DNA of 64,000 bases from Seriola aureovittata (taxonomy: Eukaryota; Chordata; Actinopteri; Carangiformes; Carangidae): NCBI RefSeq assembly GCF_021018895.1, contig NC_079384.1, positions 21,068,140 through 21,132,139 of the forward strand. The letters are read 5' to 3'. The notes under the pieces are model-generated. The model saw nothing but the letters and a program-made list of their open reading frames with translations. It was not told where the DNA came from and ran no database searches. Below, piece by piece: positions 11,568-22,208 of the stretch. A program made the translations under genes and the position numbers. The first letter of the stretch is position 1. The number at the start of each line of letters is the position of its first letter.

Positions 11568-11621
11568 TTGACCACCAACACTAAGCTAAGCCTGTTCCAG
11601 AGCTGTGTCCTGTCCACCCTG
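11568..11621 (+). pseudogene. LINE reverse-transcriptase relic, 5' part
   Basis: Read in frame, 11571-11621 gives a peptide containing KLSLFQSCVLSTL. This matches the conserved block just upstream of the YG-x-E-x-W motif at the end of reverse transcriptase in non-LTR retrotransposons. The frame stops matching at 11622, where an unrelated insert begins, and the same LINE resumes at 11810. No start codon or full domain survives, so this is a decayed, truncated copy. Confidence 0.65.
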
Positions 11622-11807
11622 GTAAGTGCTAGGCCTGCATGATATGCTCGCTGCACATGAGTAAAACAAACAGCGGTGGATGGAGAAGCTGAAAATATAA
11701 CTTTTCTCCATGATTAAAGCTTTTTGGACAAGTGGTGCGATGAAGGACGATAATTGCCTTTTTACTCACAAAGGTTGTGATTCCGCTGTTGTGGTTTTAC
11801 TCTAGTC
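11622..11807. mobile_element. 186-bp insert splitting the LINE relic
   Basis: This DNA lies between two adjacent motifs of one LINE, replacing about four expected residues (LYGS). It starts GTAAGTGCTAGGCCTGCATG, which resembles the AGGGCTGCACGATAT-type terminus of teleost hAT-like repeats. It also begins with a perfect splice-donor consensus and ends in TTTTACTCTAG, so it mimics an intron. The flanking frame is not restored exactly, and residues are missing, so a transposon insertion with a small deletion is the more likely reading. Confidence 0.45.
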
Positions 11808-11809
11808 TA

Positions 11810-11997
11810 GAATGTTGGAGAATGACAAAAAGCGATCTCCAAAAGATACTGCAAATCCTCTGGCTTACTACCATCTCCAACCAACATCTAGTCGCCCGCT
11901 GCAGGCAAGACAACATGGCCACCATCATCATGAGAAGATGATGGAGATGGATCGGACACGTCATCAATGCGAAGACCAAAAAGAGGCAGACTGTTAA
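11810..11997 (+). pseudogene. LINE reverse-transcriptase relic, 3' part
   Basis: The frame starting at 11810 reads ECWRMTKSDLQKILQI, then TTISNQHLVARCRQDN, then IIMRR-stop-WRWIGHVIN. This is the conserved C-terminal tail of a LINE reverse transcriptase, ending in the RRWRWIGHV block. One in-frame TGA interrupts it. It is the continuation of 11568-11621. The clade cannot be fixed from so little sequence. Confidence 0.7.
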
Positions 11998-12553
11998 AAT
12001 GTTGACAGTCTTCTCCCTGGTAAATGTGTTCGACCAGCATTACAGCTCCTCAAGGTGCAAGCTCATCTTTATTCAGCTCTGTGCACGCCTTGCTTTCATC
12101 CCAGGAAATAAACACACATATAGCAAGATAAAACAAAAAAGGTATGAATCACAGCACATATAAACAGTTAATATACTTTACTATACTGACAGAAAACTGT
12201 GCAGTTATTTTAGCCTGTAACTAGATGTACCACAGCATAAATATCTTACTTCCTCAGAACAGTTTGTTTTAGTTTTACTTGCCTCAAAATATGCAAGAAT
12301 AATAACTTAACTGCCCAGTTTACATTAAGAGGAGTAAAGTAACCAGATATGATTTGTTCCTTGTGTTTTATCTTGCTATATCTGTATTCATGCATGCAAT
12401 ATTAACAGAATAGGTCCCTAGTAGTTAAATCATGAATCGTTAACAGTTTATTCCATAACTAAGTGCTATAAAATAACAGGTAAAATAATAGGTAAGAGAA
12501 TTAATTTGTTTTATTATGTTCTACTGAGTGACATAGAGCTGGCAAAGGGAGAA

Positions 12554-12559
<6 letters not shown>
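11998..12559. other. Unassigned AT-rich DNA
   Basis: No further LINE similarity, gene or repeat is recognised. Confidence 0.4.

Positions 12560-12596
<37 letters not shown>
12560..12596. repeat. Microsatellite (TG)n
   Basis: About 18 perfect TG units. Confidence 0.95.
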
Positions 12597-12597
<1 letters not shown>

Positions 12598-12734
12598 CCA
12601 TCAGGTGTGGCATGTGTAGGAGTGTGTATAACAGCTGTGGCAGGATAAATGAAAGAATTTACAGCAGTAACAAGCCATGTGAAGAACCTAGGAGCAATGT
12701 CACAGTCACATACTCACCAGCAACCGTGGCTATC

Positions 12735-12769
12735 TACACACACATACACACACACACACACACACATGT

Positions 12770-12803
<34 letters not shown>
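12735..12803. repeat. Microsatellite (CA)n, interrupted
   Basis: CA tracts broken by TA and TGTG. It is inverted relative to the TG tract 140 bp upstream. Confidence 0.94.
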
Positions 12804-12804
<1 letters not shown>

Positions 12805-13289
12805 GAAAGCATCAGAGGAGTAATTCACCTCACACACGCATACATTAATACATGCATGCTCATACATATAGATCCATTCAGGAACACTGCCACCTTGACC
12901 TCCCTGTGCTCTCATGTTTGCTTCACTGTTACAGGATGGACGTGTGTAATGATACTGTCTGCAGTATAAATCTGTGTGGATCACCTCTGACATCATCTGT
13001 GATGCGAGGCTGACTGATTGGAGTTTCACCGTAGAATCGATCAGTAGCAGAAACATCACTGAGAAACTACAACCAGAAAAACCAAACCCACGATACAGCG
13101 GGTTATGACAAAATACAACAATATAAACTTTATAAAAGTAAAAACACTCAGGAAAAACTAAGTCATGCAGGAAGCAGTGCGTTTGTGAGAAGACATCTTC
13201 TACCATGTCCATGTTAAAACGGATAAAATTGGTTGAAAAGTGGATGTGGTTTGTCTGAGTGACACTGAGTGTAACTTGTTTCATCAAGG
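12804..13289. other. Unassigned DNA
   Basis: No gene is supported, although a 185-codon minus-strand frame covers 12730-13287. Its last third is dinucleotide repeat, and the remainder has no recognisable domain. Confidence 0.4.
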
Positions 13290-13420
13290 TTTAAGAATCA
13301 GAATCAGGTTTATTGCCTGACAAAAGTAGGTTTTTTACAAACAAAGAATTTGCTTTAAGGTAGCTTAAATATGAAGAGAACATTTTTACAATAAAATATA
13401 TACAATAAAAACTTGAAAAA
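13290..13420. mobile_element. Teleost interspersed repeat (AATCAGAATCAG type)
   Basis: The stretch begins AGAATCAGAATCAGGTTTAT and continues with ACAAAGAATTTGCTTTAAGG. I recognise this as a widespread teleost repeat, probably a retroelement 3' end. It carries no coding region. Confidence 0.5.
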
Positions 13421-13505
13421 ATATGATAAAAAAATAATATATAATATATAACACAAATATGTAAAATATGTATTGGGGACAATTTTCCAAAAAGTAGCTG
13501 TATAT

Positions 13506-13750
13506 ATGACCGGGTGGGCAAGACATATAAATTTACATTCTGATGAAAAGATTGGTTCTGGGTGGGTCAAAAAATATATAATATATGAGGAAAATATGAA
13601 TTACATTCTCCAAAACGTGAACATATTTTAAGTTTCATTTTTCATCAGGCACGAATTAGACTGCTGAACTCATTATGATTTATTATTCATTTTGGGCAGC
13701 GGCCAAATGGTATTAAGAGCTTTTAAATATTTGTGTGGAAGTAGCAGTGA
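13506..13750 (+). repeat. Interspersed repeat family D, copy 1
   Basis: This stretch matches the reverse complement of 43039-43267 over its whole length. Shared words include TTTACATTCTGAT, ATATTTTAAGTTTCA, CATCAGGCAC, TTTTGGGCAGC and CTTTTAAATATTTGTGT. No coding region. Its relation to the adjoining 13290 repeat is unclear because the second copy lacks that part. Confidence 0.75.
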
Positions 13751-13870
13751 CATCCAGAGTTTTAGTCCTCTTCTTCATAAAAGCCACACAAAGTATGCTG
13801 ATGACTCGGTAGCTATCATTAAGGTTACATCTTTATTAGTGATTTGTGCATGACAATCCTGCATTTTGGC

Positions 13871-14290
13871 ATATTTTAATCCTGCACTCCCACCACACTT
13901 AATGGCATATGACGACCTAAATTTAACTGACTACCAGCGGCGAGTTTGCTGAATTTTACCGCTCCCATATCAATGCAGACTGTCATGGCTGCCTCCAGAG
14001 CATCGCTAACATTAGTCTGGTAAAATACCAGTGTTTCTTTTTTCTTTTTCAATCGATCGATGCGTGAAATTGAAGTAGTTTAGGAATCGCGTTTGTCCAT
14101 GATTTTCACATTTTGACGGCATCTTGAATCTCCGGCAAAACACGTAAAACCCATCAGAGACTACTGATGACGTATCACGTTCTTAAGGGTAGATTTCAAC
14201 CACTAGCCCTTGTAACTCAGTTCCAAGCGGCAAGGGGCAAGGGGTAGGGGTAAAAATGAGAAATGGAATTTGGCCCTTCTTCTGTGATTT
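13871..14290. mobile_element. Possible non-autonomous element
   Basis: The block GGGCAAGGGGTAGGGGTAAA followed by ATGAGAAATGGAATTTGG resembles the terminus of a teleost repeat I know as a CAAGGGG-type element. The left boundary is a guess. Confidence 0.35.
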
Positions 14291-15022
14291 CTAAGTGGGT
14301 TAATAACATCCTCAGAAAGTGTAAGTCACGCTGAATCTACAACTATGTCTATTATGTCTGGGTTCAGATTTGTTCAGAGTTTTGACACAAATTGCAGCGA
14401 TCAGCAGGAAGCCTTCCACAGACGCCTTCGTCGAGCCGTGCCTGCCACTGCTGTAACTGTTGATAGTGTCGATAAGCAGCCAAACAACAATTACTAACCT
14501 CCCGCCGTTTTTCAAACACCTGCACACACCTGTCCCTTTCAACTCACATTGCATCTCTGCCTCACCCTGTGTGCCTCCCGTACACTTTAAACCTCTGGAA
14601 TACACTACAATAGATATAACAACTTGCCCAAATTAATTTCTATCCGCAGAATTAAAGAATAAGTCGCCCAACTGAGCAGAAAATCTGACTCTGCCTCGCT
14701 CTGCACCAAGGTTTTTAGATCGCGGACAGCGGCTGTTAAATGAAGTCAAACAAACACATCATAGTAACAAACCCTAAATAATATGATCCATCATTTAAGT
14801 AAATCGAATTATGTGTTAATTCAACCGCTCTTTCAATTCAAAGGCTTTAGCTTATTTTACAAAAACAGATCTGAGTCTCACAAACAGAAATAGGCAGCTG
14901 TCGAACATGTCATGCATTTTTTCTTTCTGACACAGCAACACTTTCAATTAAAAATATGTGAATGAAGAAAGTCTGCGTATATCACCTGTCCCCGGTTAAA
15001 TGTCTAGTCACAGAAAATATAT
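14291..15022. other. Unassigned DNA
   Basis: No gene or repeat recognised. Confidence 0.4.
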
Positions 15023-15268
15023 TTACATACCCAAAGTGTCATGATGAGTCACAAGTCTTACTATCTGTCCAAAATGTCTCCACTGCTGCTGCACCCAGGG
15101 AGGGGCCATAGTAGAAAAAGGGTTGGATGTTTGGATTGTGAGAGGATCGCGCACATCCTCCAGGACAAGGAGAGGTTGTCCATCAGTTGTCTGATGAAAT
15201 GACTCCTGCCACAGCTGCACCACCTGGTTGCCCCATTCGTCATCTCCCACAGTCCATGTCTGTCTCAA
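15023..15268 (-). CDS. Unrecognised open frame, possibly a relic
   Basis: An 81-codon minus-strand frame free of simple repeats encodes a peptide containing LWQESFHQTTDG and STMAPPWVQQQW. Its even amino-acid composition makes it look more protein-like than most frames here. I do not recognise a domain, and no splice or start context is convincing. It could be a transposase relic, an exon or chance, so it is listed only as a candidate. Confidence 0.15.
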   Translation of the reverse strand: MRQTWTVGDDEWGNQVVQLWQESFHQTTDGQPLLVLEDVRDPLTIQTSNPFSTMAPPWVQQQWRHFGQIVRLVTHHDTLGM

Positions 15269-15689
15269 GACAAGTCAGGGTTTCTTACTAAAGGCCTCAA
15301 GTGGACCCACTGTGTCCACCACTGTTTTACTCTGTCCACTGCAGCTGCAGAGGAAGAGGAGGTCATCGTGTGCTGCATCGTCCAATTAGTTCAAGAGCAG
15401 ATGGAAGTTACTTTGTCTTTAACATTTTTCAGTTCACCATTTAATATTGCGCAAAGCACACTCTGACCAATAAGATTACTGATCACTCCTCAATGTTTGA
15501 CCATCATGGTTGGAGCTCCATCAGTTATGACCAAGTTGGACAATGAACAGGTCCTCCATCTTAGAGAATATGATGTCACCGGTGGTGGATCAATGCAAGC
15601 AGCACTTTTTGGAATTCTTGTCCATCAAAATAAACAAAAACATACAACACCTGCCTTGTGTGCACACAAGGCAATTGCAGACTAGACTG

Positions 15690-15786
15690 TTCTCATCTGA
15701 CGCCGTCCCTCTCTATCTTCAAGAATCTCTTGAAGACTCACCTGTTCAGAGAGCACCTCCTCTCCTAACACCTCTAACACCCTAAC
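15690..15786 (+). pseudogene. L2/CR1-like LINE C-terminus, left of LTR insertion
   Basis: One frame reads SLSIFKNLLKTHLFREHLLS, the usual C-terminal block (FK..LKTHLF) of L2/CR1-type LINE ORF2 proteins. The same DNA occurs on the minus strand at 63770-63870. The LINE continues at 16158 after the solo LTR. It is 5'-truncated, as is normal for LINE copies. Confidence 0.7.
15782..15786. repeat. Target-site duplication, left (CTAAC)
   Basis: CTAAC directly precedes the LTR and is repeated at 16158-16162 directly after it. Confidence 0.85.
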
Positions 15787-16157
15787 TGTCATGTTCTGCC
15801 ATGGCGGACACTTTTTGTTAGTTCTATTTTAGACTTTTTGCACTTCCTGTTTTATTTTGTATTGGTTTCCTTGTGTGTCTGTGTGTTGCTTCCTGTCTTG
15901 GCTTGGTGATTGTCTGCCCCGCCCTAATGTGTTTCACCTGTGTTCAATCACCCTTGCCTCCCTTGTCTATATAGTCCTTGTGCTTCCCTTTGTCTGTGTC
16001 GGTTCTTCTGTTTAGTTTGGGTTTGTTCACGTACTGTTTACCTTCACGTTTTGTTCATGTCACGTTCACGTTTGGATTTTGGTTAAATAAACCTGCCTGC
16101 ACCGTCTCCCAAGAGTTGACTGCATTTGGGTCCAACTTACCTCGCAAACCCCTGACA
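15787..16157 (+). mobile_element. Solo LTR of an LTR retrotransposon
   Basis: This 371-bp unit begins TGTCATG and ends CCTGACA, so it has TG...CA ends within a 5-bp inverted TGTCA/TGACA terminus. It is bounded by identical CTAAC direct repeats. It contains a TATATA core at about 15968 and an AATAAA signal at 16086-16091, in the order expected for an LTR. No internal gag-pol region or second LTR is present, so it is a solo LTR left by recombination. A 5-bp duplication fits Ty3/gypsy and related families, but the family is not proven. The uninterrupted site exists in the paralogous LINE at 63.8 kb. Confidence 0.88.
16086..16091 (+). promoter_or_regulatory. LTR polyadenylation signal
   Basis: AATAAA lies in the downstream third of the solo LTR. 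Confidence 0.6.
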
Positions 16158-16300
16158 CTAACATGCCAAACTAGCTCCTGCACTTTCGGTGCACTTCTTT
16201 ACTTTCTTTAAGTACTTAGTACTTACACCAAGGTCTCCTACAGCACCGAAGCTTTAATGTGGTCATTCGTCAAATGAGTAAATGTAAATGTTACGCCTTG
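16158..16300 (+). pseudogene. L2/CR1-like LINE 3' end, right of LTR insertion
   Basis: After the second CTAAC, the LINE resumes with ATGCC, the same order seen without interruption at 63.79 kb on the minus strand. The end near GAGTAAATGTAAATG looks like the short repeated tail of such LINEs. Confidence 0.55.
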
Positions 16301-16920
16301 AATTAAAAAGGCCTACTATGAGACTACTTGGCTACTTGGTCCTTGTCCATCTTTCTATCCCACCGTGGGAAAGTTGAAATCGCCATGCCTAGCTCCAAAA
16401 ATGTTTACAGCGAGTATTTAGTTACAAAGATAGTGCACATTGACTTGGTGTGGGCAGATGTGGATTAGATAAACACACTTCTCGGACTGTTCACCTTTAA
16501 AACTCCTGTTTTCATTCCCCACCTTTATGTTTGATGGTTTTCACAGAGACATGGAGTCTTTGGTAGAAGCTAGATTGGACTGCAGCCTAAATGGGAGACT
16601 AGTTGAAAAGCAATTCCTCTGAAGGTCTGAACATATCAGCCAGAAACCTCCATATAATCTGGTAGCATTAAAAACATATAGGCTGCCACTGAATCTACTT
16701 ACCGAACCCTGTGTTAGTGTATTGGTAGGCGAACTGAAGGTGTTGGAAGAGTTTTATTCCAACCCAGGATTAAGTTCAGACTGAAGAGGGAGATATTACA
16801 TAGATATTGCTGGGCAGCTATGGACTGACCATTATTACAAATCCTTGAACTCTTTATAATATTAGTGTGTAATTGAATTGTCTGTGTGAACTTTTGTTTG
16901 CAAACACTTGCCTCAAATCG
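16301..16920. other. Unassigned DNA
   Basis: No gene or repeat recognised. Confidence 0.4.
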
Positions 16921-16962
16921 CCTCTCAAGGGACAAATAAAGTATTTTCAATTTGAACAGAAT
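16900..16962 (+). mobile_element. Possible LINE 3' tail
   Basis: CTCAAGGGACAAATAAAGTA resembles the GGGAC-AATAAAG ending of vertebrate LINEs. The upstream sequence is not recognised. Confidence 0.3.
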
Positions 16963-17790
16963 TGACATGAACTGAATGGATCGAGAAACCAGTTCATATT
17001 AAATATTTCAGGAATAGATAAGAGTGTATAGTGTGTAGAAAGACAACCGTCATTAGTTGAACTGTGTGTCTTATCAAATGGGTTGATCCTGTTGTGGAGC
17101 AGGGAAAGGATTTGAGGACAGTGACTGTCTGCCTCTCCGCTGGCACGAAGCCCTCCGAGGGCCTTTCCCCTTCCCCGAATCCGGAGCAGCTCTTCAACAG
17201 TGGCCCAGTTTAAACCCCCTGTCAATAAGCAAACTCGTTGCCTTTTCTATGGTGATGCGCTTGTAAATAATTAAGACAAAACTTCCAGCAAAAGCAGAAG
17301 TGAGCGCTGTTTATACACACACATTGGTTGATGGATTTATCAATTATACATCTACCATGCCACATGAACACAGGAAGGAGATGAGGAGCCTTTGCTCGCA
17401 AATGTCTATTGGGACAGGAGCATCTGCATGTGAAGCAATAGAGTGTCATTCAAGCAAGGTTAAAATAAGGTAACGCTCTAGCTTCACAATAAGTGTCAGA
17501 GCCTCACCAAGTACTCCCAGCATCCTCTCCTGCTGTGTCTCGGCATGTCATAGGCCAAGCTGCAGAATTTATTTTTCAGCTTTCTGATCAGAGTAAAAAA
17601 AAAACAAAAAAAAAAACAGCGGCCATGTGTTTTGCAGATCATTAACAAAGTCTTCTGTGGTTTCAGTCGGCGTCTGGGGAGATGCGGTGCCCGCGGCAAC
17701 ATTTGAGCCCCAAAACAAGCTGGTGCTTCAGTTTCATTAGCCGAGCAGAGGAGACGCAGAAACACGGTGCCACTAACAATTAGCCTGACA
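16963..17790. other. Unassigned DNA
   Basis: There is a broken A run at 17597-17616. No coding region is supported. Confidence 0.4.
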
Positions 17791-17930
17791 CATCCTCGGC
17801 TGATCGAGTCTATCACATTGGTTTTGTGTTAATTAGATTTAATGCTGACCTAATCTGAAGCTTGCCACTTAATGACACTAATTCATGCTTTTGGGAAAAC
17901 TCCCGGACCTGACCCAGGAAATACCACCTG
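17740..17930. promoter_or_regulatory. Possible conserved non-coding element
   Basis: Unique-looking DNA with AACAATTAGCC, GTTAATTAGATTTAATGC and CTTAATGACACTAATTC, a homeodomain-site-rich texture. This is suggestive only. Confidence 0.22.
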
Positions 17931-17979
17931 AATCCAGAGGCCAACGGCAGGAGGGCGAGTCTTCATTATCTCTGCACCC

Positions 17980-18003
17980 GTGTGTGTGTGTGTGTGTGTG
18001 TGT
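17980..18003. repeat. Microsatellite (TG)n
   Basis: About 12 TG units. Confidence 0.92.
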
Positions 18004-18930
18004 CTCTCAGGCATGATGACACTCTTTATTTTATTCCTCAGCAGTTAACATCGTCTGACACATCATGTATTCGGTTGACATAGGTTTTATAATGCTGATA
18101 ATAGTGTCTCTGGACTGGAGCCAATACTTGGTGTCAGTAATAATAATCATTTAATCATTTTAATGACAAAAAAAAACATACAATAATTACAAGCATTTGG
18201 GGATTTTACTCCTCAGTGCCAGTCGTTTAACAGTGGACACTAATGGTAACATGCCTGTTTGTCAGGAATGATCACAGTGTTTCGTTACACAGTTTAGGTG
18301 CAGCTCTTCCTGTAGCAGGATACACTACATCAGTGCAGTTTCATACGACCTTTGTCTCTGCAGATGTTACAGTGAATATTGCTGTAATAATGTTGATATT
18401 TCTTACTTTAGTGCAAAATATACACAACTCCATTACTTCAAATATTACAAGAGAAATTTTTACTTCACTAGTGGAACATTTGCTTTTGAAAATAATTAAG
18501 TACAAAAAGTACATTATTTTTAGTTTCAACTCATTGTATCGTTACAAATTTACTCCAAAAAAATCCAAAAAAGTCAGTGCTTTCTCAAGTTAGATGGCAA
18601 ATTTGCATAGGCAGTGATGAAGTTTGGTCGTGGTAAACACAGCAAACATTTCAAACTAAAGGAATCTTTCTTTATTTGTAAACCTTCAAACACAGACTTC
18701 AGATCAGCCCCTGGTCTCTGGTGAAGAATCTTCTGCCTGATCTTTATCTAACGCAGCATCATTAGGACACTGACAGGTTCAAACTGAGCTGTTCAAACAT
18801 GCAGCAGCACAACGTGACTGACAGCGGAGGAGTTGACTGTGATTGGTTTTTCTCCCGTGATGAACACAGTGTATGGTGGTCTATCACATTTTTCAAAATA
18901 AAAGAGAATTCATTCCTCAGACTAAAAGCT
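18004..18930. other. Unassigned AT-rich DNA
   Basis: No gene or recognised repeat. Frames of up to 116 codons here are AT-driven. Confidence 0.4.
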
Positions 18931-18934
18931 CTGC

Positions 18935-19015
18935 TTCAAAGTAAAGAGTAATTCATAGAAATATACTTACAAAGTACTTGAGGTCAGTAAGTGTACTTCG
19001 TTTACTGTCCACCCC
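18935..19015 (-). mobile_element. Fragment of GGTGGAAAGTA-type repeat
   Basis: On the minus strand the block reads GGGGTGGACAGTAAACGAAG and then CAAGTACTTTGTAAGTAT. This resembles the terminus of the repeat at 42594-42990. Confidence 0.45.
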
Positions 19016-20315
19016 TGCTTGAGTGTTGCACTGAAGGAACTGCATTATGCTATGTTCTATATCAAAGGCATGTTACGGTAAAAGACAGTGATATCTCAGG
19101 TTGCTCTGGTAACGCCATCCCTGTGCTCGTGAATCAGACCTTGATGTCAATCCAAACAGTTGCTGTTGTCATGGTTTCAGAGTTATCAAAACATACTATG
19201 CAAGTCTTAACACTACATTTCTGTATATGCACAAAGAAAGTTATATACACACAAGTGTATCACGTTTACAAAGCAATGCCAATGCACAATGCTATGTAAT
19301 AAATCGGAATCATTGTAAAGCTTTGCACAAACCTGGTTTTCACTCCAGGAGTTAGTCTCTGTCGGATGAAGACGTGCCCCAAATCAGCTATAATCAATAT
19401 CAATCCCTCTGACTGCTCCACCACTCATCTGTCACTGAAGAAGTACAGTTTTACTAAATCTCTGTTGCTCATGGCAACAACTACAAACATCAGCTGAGCA
19501 TCTTCACACAAGACCATAATGCAAAGCTATGTTTATTTATAGGACCAATACTATGAATGATTCATCACGTGTGCATGTGTAAACCTTCAGGCGTTACATT
19601 TCAGTCAATCGCCATCAAACATCAGACTGTGTCCCAAACACCCGCAGAGTGTTTTAAACTACAGCTGCCAGTAAGAGAGAGATTTCATGATCTTAGATAA
19701 ATAGACATCAAAAATTAGCAATTAAAAGCAAATCAATTCATGGTTTATGAATGCAACGTTGAATGAGGCAGGTAAATATCTGTTCTACAAGAGACATAAA
19801 GCTGCAACTCCTCCTACTTTTTTTGTCACTGTCGCACTTTTTGTAATGTAATCCCTACAGGAAGCTTTTTCAAACCATTCTCAGTGGTCAACGGTTTAAA
19901 TGCAACTTTTACCTGCCACATACCCAGTGTTTAGACTGCAAAAAAAAAAGCATGCAGAGAATCTGGCCAACAAGCTAAAAGTCTACAGTTGCATAATTTA
20001 GATTTCTCTTCTCATCTTATGGCTCTGTTCCACTTCACCACATCACAGCCGACTCAAAAAACACTGCTCACACTCTCACTGCACAGCAGTTTGTTGCTTT
20101 CATTTTATTTTATGTGTATTTATCTTTTACCTGATGCATTTTCTGTTGGCTGGTCAAAAAAAAAAAAAAACTCTTAAGATGAGATGAGACGCAGTAAATC
20201 AGCATTTACTTGATTGTATTTCACCTATTGTTGTTGCTACTTAAGTTTTTACAGTTTTTATAAAAAAAGAACAAAGAGAGACCGTCCTCTTGTGAAAAGC
20301 CCATAGTTCATCTGT
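19016..20315. other. Unassigned DNA
   Basis: No gene or recognised repeat. There are A runs at 19941 and 20157-20170. Confidence 0.4.
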
Positions 20316-20525
20316 GCAGCGGGTTATTATGACCCATAGTTAGGTTTTGTTGCTAGGCGACATCTAGTGGTCGTAGTAATGATGACAGGAGCAAAGGGGA
20401 AAGTGCAGTGACGTAGTATAAAGAGAGACAAAGTCCACGTCAGGAGGAGGTTGTGGTGGATGGATGAATATGACACAGGAGAGCGGTGTTCGATTCCCGT
20501 GTGAAACCAGCTGTTTATGTATATT
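20316..20525 (+). mobile_element. SINE-like interspersed repeat
   Basis: The stretch starts GCAGCGGGTTATTATGACCC and contains AGGCGACATCTAGTGG. It has a tRNA B-box-like word, GTGTTCGATTCCC (20487-20499). I recognise the whole as a common teleost repeat. A tRNA-derived origin is suggested by the B box but not proven. Confidence 0.55.
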
Positions 20526-21357
20526 GTTTTATTCATGACCGTTCGACAAAGTTAACCACATTGTTATTATTGTAACCATGACAACCAAGGTCTGGTATGC
20601 CTGCTGCCATAGAGGCACTATTTCAGGAGACACTCTTACAGGACGTATCAGAGGGAAAATAAAATTAAAATGTTCTTTAAAAAAATTAAAAAAATTGTTG
20701 AAAACTACTTTTATTATTATCATTATCATTTTTATTTTTTGTATTTTGTTTTAAGGCCTTACCACTTTATACTTGCTCTGCTATCTCAATCTGATTGTAC
20801 AGTAAAATGGATAGCTGGTTAGCAACAGGAAGAATTAAAAGGGAAGAGAGTCAGAGACAGATGGTGAATCGTCAGGTGATCTCTACCCCGTCAAACAAAA
20901 AGAAAAACTGATTCAATTCAATCTTGATTAAGGGCACAGCTCATGGGGGGGTTCATAGGAAGAAAAAAAGAAAAAAAAAACAACAAACTAAAAGAAATCA
21001 CATAAAATCAAATCATTAAAATAAAGCTCTGAGAAGGTCTTATTTGGCCTCCGGGGTCGGATGTTGGCCGCCAACATTTTCAAGTGGGTCATGAGATGTA
21101 AAAGGTTGGGAACTGCTGCTCTAAAGGAAACAAGTGGACAACAAGTGGACACAGTTCATTGTGCATTGAATGAAATTGAAACTGCATCATATCCATCATG
21201 TCAAAGGTGGAACACACTGACTGACGACTTCAGATTTTTAATTAAAGCCCAGTATCAGCCTCACAAATAAAACCTCACCAGCTCAGATCTTAGTGAGAGC
21301 ATCCTCCTCACACCTGTGTCCTGTCTCAAGAGCAAAAAACCAGACAACAGCTAACCT
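20526..21357. other. Mostly unassigned DNA
   Basis: A block near 21080-21125, with GGGTCATGAGATG and GGGAACTGCTGCTCTAAAGG, resembles the edge of a vertebrate hAT-like repeat. The rest is unassigned. Confidence 0.35.
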
Positions 21358-21368
21358 CACACACACAC

Positions 21369-21399
<31 letters not shown>
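21358..21399. repeat. Microsatellite (AC)n
   Basis: About 20 AC units with one GC interruption. Confidence 0.94.
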
Positions 21400-21515
21400 T
21401 TCCTGCATGCCCACAACTAATGGGACTTCCCCTAATCCTGCTCCTCTGAAAGGATATTTAATCAGGCTCTGATTAACAAGAGTGTGACAGAACAGTGTCA
21501 GAGCTACGGTGTGTT

Positions 21516-21518
<3 letters not shown>

Positions 21519-21576
<58 letters not shown>
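21519..21576. repeat. Microsatellite (AC)n
   Basis: About 29 uninterrupted AC units, among the longest dinucleotide runs in the window. Confidence 0.96.
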
Positions 21577-21578
<2 letters not shown>

Positions 21579-21989
21579 CTGTTTCTGCCAGTATGTCTCC
21601 ACAGACAGGCAAACAGCAGACGACCTCCATAATCACCAAACACTCCTCTTGTTCCTTCCACATAACTTTGTGCCTTTTCTCTCTGTATCTGTTTCTCTTT
21701 GTCTTTCCCTCGGTCTCTCCCTCCCACACACGTATTTCATCTCACTTTCTCTATCATGGCTGGAAACAAAGCAGCGAAAGAAAGAAATGGTAATCTCTCC
21801 TCCCCCCTCCTTCCCCTTTTCTTTATTTCCTGTTGTCCTCTCTGACTCCCCGACAATGAATTAAACATCAGGACGGCGGTCTGCGCTATTGCCACCGCTG
21901 CTGATGGGACGGCGGCACCACTTTGTGTATGCAGAGGGAGATTTCATGCGAGAAAAGGAAAAACTTGTTTCCAAAGCACATGCAGGACG

Positions 21990-22078
21990 GAGGGAGATGA
22001 TGGAAAGGGGTGGAGGGGGGGGTGAGGAGGTTAGCAGGAGGAGAGGAAGGCAAGGAAATGAAAGAGGAAGCAGGTGTG
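21990..22078 (+). repeat. Purine-rich low-complexity tract
   Basis: GA-rich plus strand with GGTGGAGGGGGGGGTGAGG. It is followed by a pyrimidine-rich stretch to about 22200. Confidence 0.65.
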
Positions 22079-22208
22079 AGAGTGTTCGACCTGTCCTCTG
22101 GATGTCCCTCTGTGTCCTCTTTCTTCTCCATCTCCTCAGTCTTTCTCTGTCTTTCTGACACTCCTCTACCTCTTCATCCTCCTTTTTCTCCTTCTTACTC
22201 TATCAGCG

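Noticed and set aside
11622..11807. Genuine spliceosomal intron inside the LINE relic
   Set aside because: The frame is not restored across the GT-AG boundaries, and about four conserved residues are missing, so an insertion is favoured.
12730..13287. 185-codon minus-strand frame, the longest in the window
   Set aside because: Its C-terminal third is translated CA repeat and the rest has no recognisable domain, so it is not supported as a gene.
20487..20499. Possible tRNA gene (B-box-like GTTCGATTCCC)
   Set aside because: No matching acceptor or anticodon stem was found. It lies within a familiar interspersed repeat.
21283..21729. 148-codon minus-strand frame with Cys-Val repeats
   Set aside because: It is dominated by two GT/CA microsatellites translated as alternating Cys-Val, which is a standard artefact.
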